This document shows positions 55,151-63,605 of a DNA stretch of 64,000 nt, piece after piece (position 1 is the stretch's first letter; each line of letters begins with the position of its first letter). Where the stretch lies: NCBI RefSeq assembly GCF_025210165.1, contig NZ_JAOASI010000039.1:92868-156867 (forward strand). The letters are read 5' to 3'. The notes below the pieces were generated by a model. The model was given only the letters and a program-made list of their open reading frames with translations. It was not told where the DNA came from and searched no databases. Made by a program: the position numbers and the translations under genes. This DNA comes from Tepidibacter sp. (GTDB lineage Bacteria > Bacillota > Clostridia > Peptostreptococcales > Peptostreptococcaceae).

Positions 55151-57362
55151 AAACCCCTGAATCTTCCTTAACTGTTTTAATAAATAATTCCACTAAATAG
55201 GGGTCAAATTGAGTTCCTTTATTTTTTCTTAACTGCTCAAAAGCTTCATATTGAGACAAGGATTTCCTATATGGTCTATCAGATATCATAGCATGATATG
55301 CATCTGCTATACATACGATTCTAGCATGTATAGGAATAAACTTGTCTGATAGTCCATCTGGATACCCCTCTCCGTCCCATCTTTCATGATGGTTTCTAAC
55401 ACAAGCAATAATTACTGGATTTTTTACAATATGTTTTGCAATATTATGCCCTAACATAGTGTGGTTTTTTATTATATTAAATTCTTCATCCGTTAGTCTA
55501 GTTGGTTTGTTAATAATGTTATCAGGAATTCCTATTTTCCCGCAGTCATGTAATAGAGCACCTATCCTTAATGCATACTTGTCCTGCACTGACAACTCGA
55601 GTTCTTCAGCCAATAAAAGTGAATATCTTGTTACCAATTCGGAATGTTTACCCGTATATACATCCTTAGCATCAATAGCTGCACTTATAGCAAACGCAGA
55701 GTCTATCAATATTTCTTTCTTTGCAAATTCTGTACAATTTTGCATTATTATTTTTTCTATTTCTTCCTTATATATACAGCACTGATTGCGACCATTTTGT
55801 TTTGCAAAATACATAGCTTTGTCAGCTTTTTCTATTAAATCCTTTGCATCTACCGAATCATTAGGATAAGATGATAATCCAATACTAATGGTAACTGGTA
55901 AATCTCCAGAATACTTCTGAATTTGTTTAGATTTTATGATATTAATTCTAATATTTTCTGCTATATCAAAAGATTTTTCCGCAGTATAGTTATCCATCAT
56001 GACAACAAACTCTTCTCCACCATATCTAAAAATCAACCCATTTTCTTCCACTGATTCCTTTATAATATTTCCGATTTCTTTCAAAATCATATCACCAACG
56101 ATATGTCCGTGAATATCATTTATCAATTTAAATTTATCAATATCACAAAATAACACTGTTATTGATTTCAGTCCAGAGTTTATTTTTTCATTAAAACACT
56201 CATAAAAATATCTATGATTATATAATGAAGTTAATCCATCTGTATTAGAAATCAACCTTAAATTTTTGTTTTCTTTTTTATATCGATAGATAATATGATT
56301 CATTTGATTCAAGGATTCAACAATACTACTGGAAAACTTAATAAATTCGTTTGGTCCATTAATTTTAAATCGTATCGATGAGTTATTTTCTCTTATTTTA
56401 CTAATTTCATTTTCAAGCCCTTTCATTGGGTTAAGAATTATATTTTTTAATTTAGCACTTAATATTAGACTTAAAATACAAGATAAAATAAAAATGAAAA
56501 AAGCATTCCTATGTATTAAGCCAAGTGTATGTAGAAATATATATCTAGATTCAGCAATATAGAGTTTTCCTATATTTTCGTCAGAAAGATCTTTAATTGA
56601 TATGCTTCCAACAATCTTTGATTTTCCTAATTCAAATGTTTCTTGATTTTTAACTTCCTTGATTATATCAGAAAGTTCCTTAATCTCTTTGCTTATATCC
56701 ATATTCATAACAAGCTTATTTCTATATGAAAAGAGAATATCGTATCCAAATTTATCTTTTATATTTTGAAGAAATTCCGTATTAACTTCCTTGCCAAAAA
56801 TAATTATGCCTCTTGAAGGACCTTCATAATCTGATAAAAGAATAGGTGATATTCCTATAATATACAAATTTCCATTATAAATCTTGATACCACTTGGATA
56901 ATTTTTCTTTTTATCATATTTCCCACTTAATACAGCATTAATCTTATCATCATCAAATAATTCTGTATCGTTCGTATATTTTAATCCATATTGATCAATA
57001 ATTTCTCTATTTTTATTCGCTATAACTATCAAGTCTATAGAAAAATTATCTGGAACCCATTCAGAATAATTCTCTTTAAACCACTCAATATCTTTTTCCT
57101 CTATTTTTTTGTAAAAATCGTCCCATATTCCATTATCCTCTGCTAATTCTTGTAGGTTTAATGCCTCTGACCTGAAAATTTTATTAGCATTCTCTACTTT
57201 AGATATTACACTTTCTTGCTCTACTTTTAAAAAATATTTAGAAACAACTATATTATTCAATATTAAGTAAATGCTTAATGGTACAATTGCAACCAGTAGC
57301 ATATAAATGCCCACTTTAAACCCTAAGTTGTTTAATACACTCTTGATGTCTGTTTTGAACAT
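55149..57362 (-). CDS. CHASE4-GGDEF-HD-GYP cyclic-di-GMP enzyme
   Basis: 737-aa membrane protein. Helix 1 (IYMLLVAIVPLSIYLILNNI), extracellular CHASE4-like domain (residues ~35-275; DNGIWDDFYKKIEEKDIEWF), helix 2 (NAFFIFILSCILSLIL), HAMP-like linker, GGDEF domain with intact RYGGEEFVVMM (diguanylate cyclase) and HD-GYP domain with HDCGKIGIPDN, NHHERWDGEGYPDGL (phosphodiesterase). Both catalytic centres look active. ATG 57362; the GGAGGGGGG site is a rather long 13 nt upstream. The leader holds a terminator-like hairpin and a structured repeat. Confidence 0.92.
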   Translation of the reverse strand: MFKTDIKSVLNNLGFKVGIYMLLVAIVPLSIYLILNNIVVSKYFLKVEQESVISKVENANKIFRSEALNLQELAEDNGIWDDFYKKIEEKDIEWFKENYSEWVPDNFSIDLIVIANKNREIIDQYGLKYTNDTELFDDDKINAVLSGKYDKKKNYPSGIKIYNGNLYIIGISPILLSDYEGPSRGIIIFGKEVNTEFLQNIKDKFGYDILFSYRNKLVMNMDISKEIKELSDIIKEVKNQETFELGKSKIVGSISIKDLSDENIGKLYIAESRYIFLHTLGLIHRNAFFIFILSCILSLILSAKLKNIILNPMKGLENEISKIRENNSSIRFKINGPNEFIKFSSSIVESLNQMNHIIYRYKKENKNLRLISNTDGLTSLYNHRYFYECFNEKINSGLKSITVLFCDIDKFKLINDIHGHIVGDMILKEIGNIIKESVEENGLIFRYGGEEFVVMMDNYTAEKSFDIAENIRINIIKSKQIQKYSGDLPVTISIGLSSYPNDSVDAKDLIEKADKAMYFAKQNGRNQCCIYKEEIEKIIMQNCTEFAKKEILIDSAFAISAAIDAKDVYTGKHSELVTRYSLLLAEELELSVQDKYALRIGALLHDCGKIGIPDNIINKPTRLTDEEFNIIKNHTMLGHNIAKHIVKNPVIIACVRNHHERWDGEGYPDGLSDKFIPIHARIVCIADAYHAMISDRPYRKSLSQYEAFEQLRKNKGTQFDPYLVELFIKTVKEDSGV

Positions 57363-57398
57363 TTTGATTTATCTACCCCCCTCCAACCTGAAAATAAT

Positions 57399-57440
57399 AA
57401 AAAAGTCTTCCTTCTGAAGATTTTCAATTTAGACTTTTTT
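57399..57440 (-). terminator. Leader terminator-like hairpin before the GGDEF/HD-GYP gene
   Basis: On the minus strand AAAAAAGTCT, 22 nt, AGACTTTTTT: a 10-bp stem ending in six T residues, 37 nt before the start codon and right after the 79-bp repeat. No upstream gene is on this strand, so attenuation of the GGDEF gene is possible. Confidence 0.5.
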
Positions 57441-57511
57441 GAAACTCATAACGAAAATTATACTTATCCACAATTTGAAGATGATTATAATTTCCTACTC
57501 GTTATAAAAAT
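57433..57511. repeat. 79-bp structured repeat, copy A
   Basis: Identical at 69 of 79 positions, without gaps, to 59467-59545. Conserved core ATTATACTTATCCACAATTT includes a perfect DnaA-box-like TTATCCACA. Nested inverted arms ATAACG/CGTTAT and AAATTATA/TATAATTT. Confidence 0.7.
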
Positions 57512-57683
57512 ATTATAGCAAATATTATCTATAATTTGAATATTAGGAGAGCATTTACAATATTTTTACATATTCTCTATTTACTTCTCAATGCCTGCTA
57601 ATTCAAAATATATTCGAAGTAATTCTTTACATTTATATATATATATACCCTTATATGTAATAAATTATTTTCATGTAATATAT

Positions 57684-57726
57684 TGTCATTTTATGAATTT
57701 AATAGTAGAATATTACCAAAATGACA
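57684..57726. promoter_or_regulatory. Operator-like inverted repeat
   Basis: TGTCATTTT and AAAATGACA, 25 bp apart, upstream of the type III PKS-like gene. A CATACAAT sequence at 57741-57748 resembles a SigE -10, but no matching -35 is seen. Confidence 0.35.
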
Positions 57727-57773
57727 TTATCATAACTTAGCATACAATTAAAACAAATAGGGGGATAAAACAT

Positions 57774-58793
57774 ATGAAAACTTATATAAGCAAACCAGAA
57801 TTAGGATTTCCTGAATTAGAAATTCAAAATAACGAGGAGATGATGAAGTTTTTAGGCTTACAAGACTCTCGAAAATTAAAAATTTTATTTAGAAAAGGTG
57901 GTATAGACTCAAAATTTTCTACATACAATTTCAAAGAAAATAAGTCCAATGAAGATATGACGAAAATGTGCTTTAAAGCAATAGAAAAATTATTTATAAA
58001 AAATAAGATTACAGCTAAGGATATAGACTGTATAATAACTTGTTCTAATTCAGTTGACCAACAACTTCCAGGATTAAGCAGTAGAATATTCTCAGAAATA
58101 GCTTTCAATAAAGATATTCATAACTATCCTATATTCGGTTTAGGTTGTGGTGCATTCATTTCAGCAATAAACTTGTCAAATACATTATTAAAAGATGATA
58201 ATATAAATAATATATTAGTTGTATGTTGTGAAGCTCAAACTATTAAATATCTTAATAACTTAGATTCTGATAATAATGGCCAGCTAATGATGTTAACACT
58301 ATTTGGTGATGGAGCTTGTGCTACATTAATTACTAAAGATAGTTCATTTGACAATAGTAACCTTCAAGTTATAGACACTAAAGTCTCAACTCATTATAGT
58401 AATAGTATGTCCATGAAAAATGAGATAGTACATCTTGATGAAAAGCTTCTTGAAAACATTTCACCACATATATACGAATTAGTTTCTTCATTACTTGAAA
58501 AGCATAACTTAAAAAAAGAAGATATTAAGCATTGGGTTATGCATTCTGGAGGAAAGAAAATTTTAGCAGGAGTAAAAAAATTATTCGACTTAACTGATAA
58601 TCAAATGCAACCTTCAGTTCAAATATATAAAGAATATGGAAATATATCCTGTGCAAGCGTACCTGCAGGATTAAATAGATTATATACATTATCAAAAGAG
58701 AATAAATATGTTAAGAATTCAGGAGATTTAGGTATAGTTCTAGGGTTTGGTTCAGGATTTTTCCTTGGTGCAAGTTTAGTTAAATACTTATAA
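57774..58793 (+). CDS. Type III polyketide synthase / KAS III-like thiolase-fold enzyme
   Basis: 339 aa. Catalytic triad visible: Cys125 in FGLGCGAFISA, His257 in WVMHSGGKKIL, and Asn290 in EYGNISCASVP. The HxGGxxIL and EYGNxS contexts fit chalcone-synthase-like type III PKS better than FabH, which has HQAN and GNTS. GDGACATLI is also conserved. It would condense malonyl-CoA units on an acyl starter to a pyrone or alkylresorcinol; product unknown. AGGGGG precedes the ATG. Monocistronic with its own terminator. Confidence 0.75.
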   Translation: MKTYISKPELGFPELEIQNNEEMMKFLGLQDSRKLKILFRKGGIDSKFSTYNFKENKSNEDMTKMCFKAIEKLFIKNKITAKDIDCIITCSNSVDQQLPGLSSRIFSEIAFNKDIHNYPIFGLGCGAFISAINLSNTLLKDDNINNILVVCCEAQTIKYLNNLDSDNNGQLMMLTLFGDGACATLITKDSSFDNSNLQVIDTKVSTHYSNSMSMKNEIVHLDEKLLENISPHIYELVSSLLEKHNLKKEDIKHWVMHSGGKKILAGVKKLFDLTDNQMQPSVQIYKEYGNISCASVPAGLNRLYTLSKENKYVKNSGDLGIVLGFGSGFFLGASLVKYL

Positions 58794-58807
58794 TCCCTTA
58801 GTATATT

Positions 58808-58840
58808 AAAAAACCGTATAGATTTCTTTATACGGTTTTT
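58808..58840 (+). terminator. Terminator of the type III PKS-like gene
   Basis: AAAAACCGTATA pairs with TATACGGTTTTT around nine bases. Nearly the same hairpin recurs at 59971-59994 on the other strand. Confidence 0.85.
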
Positions 58841-58860
58841 ACCTACGATTAAAAGTATTT

Positions 58861-59418
58861 CTATTTTAGCAATAATATATTTTCTATATCTAATTTAACA
58901 CAATCTGGCAAATTCTGATTTAGATTTCTTTCTAATAAGCTTTTATACTTTATTCCTGATTTTTTTAAGTATTCTCTTAATAAAGGGATTCTTTTCTTTG
59001 GGTCTTTCATAACACTATATGCTACATACCAATCTTCTAAAGTGGTCAAATTTACTTTTATATTATCTATTATCATATAATCTTTAATAGAATCATCATC
59101 TAAAATAAACTCATAAATTTTATCTTCTCCTAAATCTATTTTAAAATTTCCAAGAAACTCAACCATAGTATCTTCTACTCTATAACCAAAAAATTCTTTT
59201 GTTTTATAGGGTTCTTTTGAAGGCAACTCTATATACGTACCTATCGTATCCATAAATTTTTTTATTTTATCTGCATGATTTGCATCTATTAATATATCTA
59301 TGTCATTTGGTTTTTCTACTAAACCATAGTGATTTAATACTACCGATCCTCCTATTGCCCAAGTACAATTTAGCTCATTCAATCCCTTTGCTATTTTTTT
59401 CAGTACCTTTTGATTCAT
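58861..59418 (-). CDS. Nucleotidyltransferase-fold protein (MNT/AbiEii-like)
   Basis: 185 aa. The polymerase-beta-like motif GGSVVLNHYGLVEKPNDIDI carries GS and the metal pair DID; residues 85-135 fill a beta strand with a third acidic group (MVEFLGNFKIDLGED). No recognisable aminoglycoside or toxin-specific context. Such proteins act as minimal nucleotidyltransferases, resistance enzymes or type IV toxins. AGGAGGG precedes the ATG; the 79-bp repeat copy B lies in its leader. Confidence 0.7.
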   Translation of the reverse strand: MNQKVLKKIAKGLNELNCTWAIGGSVVLNHYGLVEKPNDIDILIDANHADKIKKFMDTIGTYIELPSKEPYKTKEFFGYRVEDTMVEFLGNFKIDLGEDKIYEFILDDDSIKDYMIIDNIKVNLTTLEDWYVAYSVMKDPKKRIPLLREYLKKSGIKYKSLLERNLNQNLPDCVKLDIENILLLK

Positions 59419-59466
59419 ATTGCCCTCCTATAAAAAAATCTTTCTTTTAAAAATTTCTAAATGTAT

Positions 59467-59545
59467 ACTTTTTTGAAATTCGTAATGTAAATTATACTTA
59501 TCCACAATTTAAATAGGAATATAATTCCCTACTCATTATAAAAAT
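59467..59545. repeat. 79-bp structured repeat, copy B
   Basis: See copy A. Outer arms here read GTAATG/CATTAT, keeping pairing by a C-G to T-A exchange relative to ATAACG/CGTTAT of copy A. Confidence 0.7.
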
Positions 59546-59549
59546 CATT

Positions 59550-59909
59550 TTATTTCCCACTAAATTTAATATTCAATTCTCCATTTGTATCACTATCTAA
59601 AGATTCAAATCTTAATTCCCACTTTCCTTCAATTTTATCTAAATCTTTTATTTCATGAAAATCTCCTTTTACTACTTCACTCCATCCAACATCTTCATTT
59701 GGATTTTTTAATTCAAACTTAACGCTACCTTTTTCTACATTTAAATCAATTTCTAATTTAACTTCTTTAAAACCTTCTTCTACATCAAAATAGTAAACAT
59801 CATTTAATTCTTTAGAAAATTTATTATAAACTGAAGATTCACTTATATTATTGCACCCTGTTAATATAAATACAGAACACATTAATAATACAACTCTTTT
59901 CTTAATCAT
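59550..59909 (-). CDS. Small lipoprotein, unknown function
   Basis: 119 aa with lipobox FILTGC (Cys19). The mature part is beta-rich (KEVKLEIDLNVEKGSVKFEL, GKWELRFESLDSDTNGELNI) and looks like a compact Ig- or jelly-roll-like domain. AAAGGGAGG precedes the ATG. Separate promoter likely; no family recognised. Confidence 0.75.
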   Translation of the reverse strand: MIKKRVVLLMCSVFILTGCNNISESSVYNKFSKELNDVYYFDVEEGFKEVKLEIDLNVEKGSVKFELKNPNEDVGWSEVVKGDFHEIKDLDKIEGKWELRFESLDSDTNGELNIKFSGK

Positions 59910-59970
59910 AAAACCTCCCTTTCTTTGATTTACTTTTTATATGTTATTAGCTAAATCTTTGCACTAAAAA

Positions 59971-59994
59971 ACCGTATAGATTTCTCTATACGGT
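59971..59994 (-). terminator. Terminator of the HEPN-motif gene
   Basis: ACCGTATAGA pairs with TCTATACGGT around four bases, T-run on the minus strand, about 125 bp after the stop codon at 60119. Confidence 0.7.
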
Positions 59995-60004
59995 CATATT
60001 CTCA

Positions 60005-60043
60005 ATTGGTGGAGGCGAATCACAGCCTTTAAAATCCACCAAT
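60005..60043. other. tRNA-acceptor-like hairpin
   Basis: ATTGGTGGA and TCCACCAAT enclose 21 nt that contain a short GGC/GCC stem; on the minus strand it reads as an acceptor-like stem ending CTCCACCA. May be a tRNA/tmRNA 3'-end remnant, an IS200/IS605-type end, or a chance hairpin. Confidence 0.3.
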
Positions 60044-60118
60044 GAAAAATAATTTATTAGTCTGTATTTTAAAAATATTAATTAAATTAGTTAGATATTT
60101 ATTATATTATCGTTTTAC

Positions 60119-61477
60119 TTATGTATTTATTTTTTTAAGTATCTCTTCATACTTAGACTTAAATTCTTCATCTTCTAATAACTTATCTATCATTTTGGAG
60201 AATCTTCCTTCTCTATCATAATAATACCTATTGTCATATTCATTATAATTCCATCCCTTACACCATTCATACATTTTATTTACTTTTTCAACTACGTCTG
60301 TATCCAATCCTGATTCTAATAAATAAAATTCTATAATTTCAGAATTGTTGTCAACATGTTTTTTTCCACCGCTCTTATAAGGATCACATTTATAAGAAAA
60401 TAAATGTTCCCTTAATTCTTCAAAATAACATGTATTCCTTAAAATATCTATATTATCTAAAATTGGAGGCATCTTACTATTTCTAGCTATTTTTTGTATA
60501 AATGATTCCTGTTCCTCTTCTACTAAATTATTCTCTTTTAATATTAGATTTATTAATGTCCAAATAGACTTTCTTTCTTCATAACTATCTGCATATTTAA
60601 GAAATTTCCCTATCTCTTTTTCTCTTAAATCTACCATAAATCTATAATCGCATTCTAATTCCTTAAATATAATTCTGTATATTTGTATAAATTTTAATAA
60701 TAAATCTATATCCTCTTTTAATAATTTTAATAAACACCTCTTAACTATTTTATTATCAAATTTAATTATTTTATCCCAAAATTTATTTACAATATTATAT
60801 TTATTATAATATTGTATTTTTAATATCGTAGAAACTTCTTTTAAAAATTCATAAATTTCTTTTTCTTCACCTATGGATACTAAATCATCTACTATAACTT
60901 CTATATCTTCTATATCATTAGCATTTTTTTCATTTTTATATTTATAGCATTCTTTTACTCTTGTTATCAAACCATCTTTTCCGCCATTAATTATAAAATT
61001 TGATAAATTATTTTCTATGAAATCCCAAAAACATTCTATAGTAGAATAAGTAATAACCCCGCCTTTTGCATGAGCACTATTATTTCTAATTAAATGCCAA
61101 TAATTATATTCCTGCTCCACATCTTTGCTTAATTTAAAAGGGTTTATGTTCTTAATATTTTTATTTATATAATTATCTTCAAATATTGCTTTTTTTTCTT
61201 TTTCTTTTTTATTATTACTTTGAATTATAGTAGTAATCTTAAACTCCCAACGTTCGTTACTATTTAAAATATTTATAGTATCCTCTGTAAAAACATCTTC
61301 TTTTCTATCGTCATTTAATATTCTTTCTCTAATTATATTTTGAAATCCTAAGTACGACATTAAAAATGCCGATCTATATGCTGATACTTTATAACAAACA
61401 ACTGCTTCATCGAATAAATCTTCAGTTAAATCTGAAAATTTTCTTTCTTTATACCATTCTTGGAATTTTAGTCTCAT
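60119..61477 (-). CDS. HEPN-motif protein, candidate RNase/defence effector
   Basis: 452 aa. The N-terminal ~180 residues are helical with YWHLIRNNSAHAKGG: Arg131 and His136 form the Rx4H catalytic motif of HEPN ribonucleases. The rest is an all-helical, Lys/Glu-rich region without recognisable motif, ending in an acidic Tyr-rich segment (CKGWNYNEYDNRYYYDREG). AAGGAAGGTGAGG precedes the ATG. It lies beside a large serine recombinase, so it is probably cargo of that element. No antitoxin-like partner is adjacent. Family not recognised. Confidence 0.6.
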   Translation of the reverse strand: MRLKFQEWYKERKFSDLTEDLFDEAVVCYKVSAYRSAFLMSYLGFQNIIRERILNDDRKEDVFTEDTINILNSNERWEFKITTIIQSNNKKEKEKKAIFEDNYINKNIKNINPFKLSKDVEQEYNYWHLIRNNSAHAKGGVITYSTIECFWDFIENNLSNFIINGGKDGLITRVKECYKYKNEKNANDIEDIEVIVDDLVSIGEEKEIYEFLKEVSTILKIQYYNKYNIVNKFWDKIIKFDNKIVKRCLLKLLKEDIDLLLKFIQIYRIIFKELECDYRFMVDLREKEIGKFLKYADSYEERKSIWTLINLILKENNLVEEEQESFIQKIARNSKMPPILDNIDILRNTCYFEELREHLFSYKCDPYKSGGKKHVDNNSEIIEFYLLESGLDTDVVEKVNKMYEWCKGWNYNEYDNRYYYDREGRFSKMIDKLLEDEEFKSKYEEILKKINT

Positions 61478-61854
61478 TAAAAATACCTCACCTTCCTTAA
61501 CTCTATAAAATATTATACTTAATATATTTATAGAGTTTATACAAAATACGTGTCTATCTTTTCTATATTTATCTACTTTGTATAATGCGTATATTAGTCC
61601 TAATAATAAATTTTATTAAATACTATTAACGTTTAAACTAATTTTAGCATTACTCTATATAATTGTAAATATATAGAAACACCATCTTCACTAGTCAATA
61701 TTTTATAAATCAGAAAGCACCTTAAAGACTACCCCACTGTATATGATATACTTAACGGCTACGGCTGTAGCTGTAGTTACAGCTACAATTTTATTTATAT
61801 ATATCCACGTTCGGAGTAACTAACCTATTTAATATTGAATATATAATTTTATAT
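61478..61854. other. Intergenic region between recombinase and HEPN gene
   Basis: 377 bp, AT-rich, no coding frame recognised. Holds the hairpin at 61766-61787 and presumably the promoter of the HEPN gene; TTTATAGAGT occurs inverted around 61503-61540. Confidence 0.5.
61766..61787 (-). terminator. Hairpin, likely terminator of the recombinase gene
   Basis: TGTAGCTGTA and TACAGCTACA with a 2-nt loop; GC-rich for this region. It is followed by a T-rich flank only on the plus strand, so termination is uncertain. Confidence 0.45.
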
Positions 61855-63432
61855 TTAATCTACATTTATATAAAAGCTATTACTATATCTTTCTATTAAC
61901 TCTATTTTATTTATTTTAACTCTTATATTTAAATCTTCTATATCCTTTAAAAACTCAAAAACCACGTTGAATATAACTTCAACGTGGTCTCTATATACTT
62001 CTACTTTTTTCACATAATTATGGATGAATTTTTTGCATTCTGGTAAATTCTTTTCCATAATAAAAGTTTTAAACATGGTAAACAATTCTTTAACCTTTGC
62101 TTCATCTACTTTCATATCATTTGATTCTAACTCTATATCTTTTATTCGCATTTCTAAATTAGCTTTTTCAACTTCTAAATCATCCATCTTAATCTTAAAT
62201 GATTCTTGAAAAAAACCATTTGATATAGCATTAATTATGTTTTCTATCTGTTTATTTACTTTTCTTAATTCTTCTTTAAAGCTATTAAGATTAGTTTCAT
62301 TAGTACTTGATTGCTTTTTTAAATACTCATTAATCTTTTTTACAATGTAAGGAATAGCTTCATCATTTAATATATTTTTTTCCAATTCAGATAGTACAAA
62401 TTCTTCAATATACTCTTTCCTTATTTCTTTATTTTTGCATTTTTCACTTTTCATTCTACAGCTACATCTGTAGGAGCTGTACTTTTGTTTATTTTTTTGA
62501 GTCCTTCTGTTTCCATGCATTCTTCTGCCGCATTCCCCACAAAATATCAAACCACTTAGTAAGTATAATTCTTTTGCTTTATTAGCTCCTGGAGCTTTTT
62601 TTCTACTTAACATCATTGCTTTTGATTTCTGAAAAATTTCTTTAGATACTATAGCAGGCATTCCTCCTTCTATTCTTATAATATTTTTATTTTCTTTATG
62701 TGAATGACTATTTCTTCTACCGAAAATATCTTTTTTTGAAGCTTTATTAAATACATATACTCCACTATACTTTTCATTTTCTAGTATGTTATATATACTA
62801 TTTTTACCAAATGTTCTTCCTAACTTTGTTTTATATCCTTTTTCATTTAAATTTTCAATAATTTCTTTATAGCTATACCCATTTACATACATATCAAATA
62901 TCTCTCTTACAACTATAGCTTCTTTTTCATTTATCATATATGTTTTATCAAAAGCTACATCATATCCTAAAGGAGGTGTCCCTCCTGTATGTTTACATTT
63001 TAATGCTGTTTCATTCATACCTTTCATAACTTCTCTTGCTAAGTTTTTAGAATAATATTCTGCCATTCCTTCAAGAAGAGATTCAAGCATTATAGATTCA
63101 GGACTCCCATCTAAATTTTCAATAACACTGATTAATCTTACCCCATTCATTCTCAACTTTCTTTTATTTACAGCTGAATCATACCTATCTCTAGAAAACC
63201 TATCTAACTTATGAACTATTACTACATCAAATATTCCTAATGCACTATCTTTTATCATTTGTTGAAATTGTGGTCTTTTATCAGTAGTTGCTGATTTAGC
63301 TCTATCTATATATTGTTTTACTATTTTAATATCATTTCTTTTAGCATATTCTTCTATAGCTCTTATTTGAGCATCTATTGACTCCTCTCTTTGATTGTCT
63401 GATGAAAATCTAGCATAAATAACTCCTCTCAT
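61855..63432 (-). CDS. Large serine recombinase (site-specific integrase)
   Basis: 525 aa. Catalytic resolvase domain residues 1-145 with nucleophile Ser10 in IYARFSSDNQREESIDAQ, the Arg motif LDRFSRDRYD and EGMAEYYSKNLAREV; recombinase domain ~155-260 (GGTPPLGYDV, YNILENEKYSGVYVF); zinc ribbon near 290-335 (FCGECGRRM, CSCRMKSEKCKN); C-terminal coiled coil 370-450. Integrates and excises a mobile element at att sites. Its start overlaps the stop of the 57-aa gene (TAATG). Confidence 0.95.
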   Translation of the reverse strand: MRGVIYARFSSDNQREESIDAQIRAIEEYAKRNDIKIVKQYIDRAKSATTDKRPQFQQMIKDSALGIFDVVIVHKLDRFSRDRYDSAVNKRKLRMNGVRLISVIENLDGSPESIMLESLLEGMAEYYSKNLAREVMKGMNETALKCKHTGGTPPLGYDVAFDKTYMINEKEAIVVREIFDMYVNGYSYKEIIENLNEKGYKTKLGRTFGKNSIYNILENEKYSGVYVFNKASKKDIFGRRNSHSHKENKNIIRIEGGMPAIVSKEIFQKSKAMMLSRKKAPGANKAKELYLLSGLIFCGECGRRMHGNRRTQKNKQKYSSYRCSCRMKSEKCKNKEIRKEYIEEFVLSELEKNILNDEAIPYIVKKINEYLKKQSSTNETNLNSFKEELRKVNKQIENIINAISNGFFQESFKIKMDDLEVEKANLEMRIKDIELESNDMKVDEAKVKELFTMFKTFIMEKNLPECKKFIHNYVKKVEVYRDHVEVIFNVVFEFLKDIEDLNIRVKINKIELIERYSNSFYINVD

Positions 63433-63605
63433 TATAAAACATCTCCTTCTTTAGTTATATAAATTTTTCCTAATAATAACGCTAATTCATCATAAAATTT
63501 TTCCTTTTTATAATCTAAATCTATTTTAAAAACTTCCATTTTATCTGGAATATAATTCTTCTTATATAAACTTTCTCTTTTTAAAATTAATCTTTTTTCT
63601 AGCAT
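63432..63605 (-). CDS. 57-aa protein translationally coupled to the recombinase
   Basis: Begins MLEKRLILKRESLYKKNYIP and continues with a Lys/Glu-rich helix (FYDELALLLGKIYITKEGD). GGAGGAATTAAT precedes the ATG, and its TAA overlaps the recombinase ATG by one base, so the pair is coupled. Too short to name; it may be an accessory (directionality) factor. Confidence 0.65.
   Translation of the reverse strand: MLEKRLILKRESLYKKNYIPDKMEVFKIDLDYKKEKFYDELALLLGKIYITKEGDVL

Larger units (their letters stand above)
57363..57773. other. Divergent intergenic region with repeat, hairpin and operator-like sites
   Basis: 411 bp between the GGDEF/HD-GYP gene and the type III PKS-like gene; holds the leader hairpin 57399-57440, the 79-bp repeat 57433-57511, an AT-rich stretch, and the inverted repeat 57684-57726. 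No coding frame seen. Confidence 0.6.

Noticed and set aside
57640..57660. Short TA-dinucleotide run
   Set aside because: Simple low-complexity sequence, expected at this base composition.
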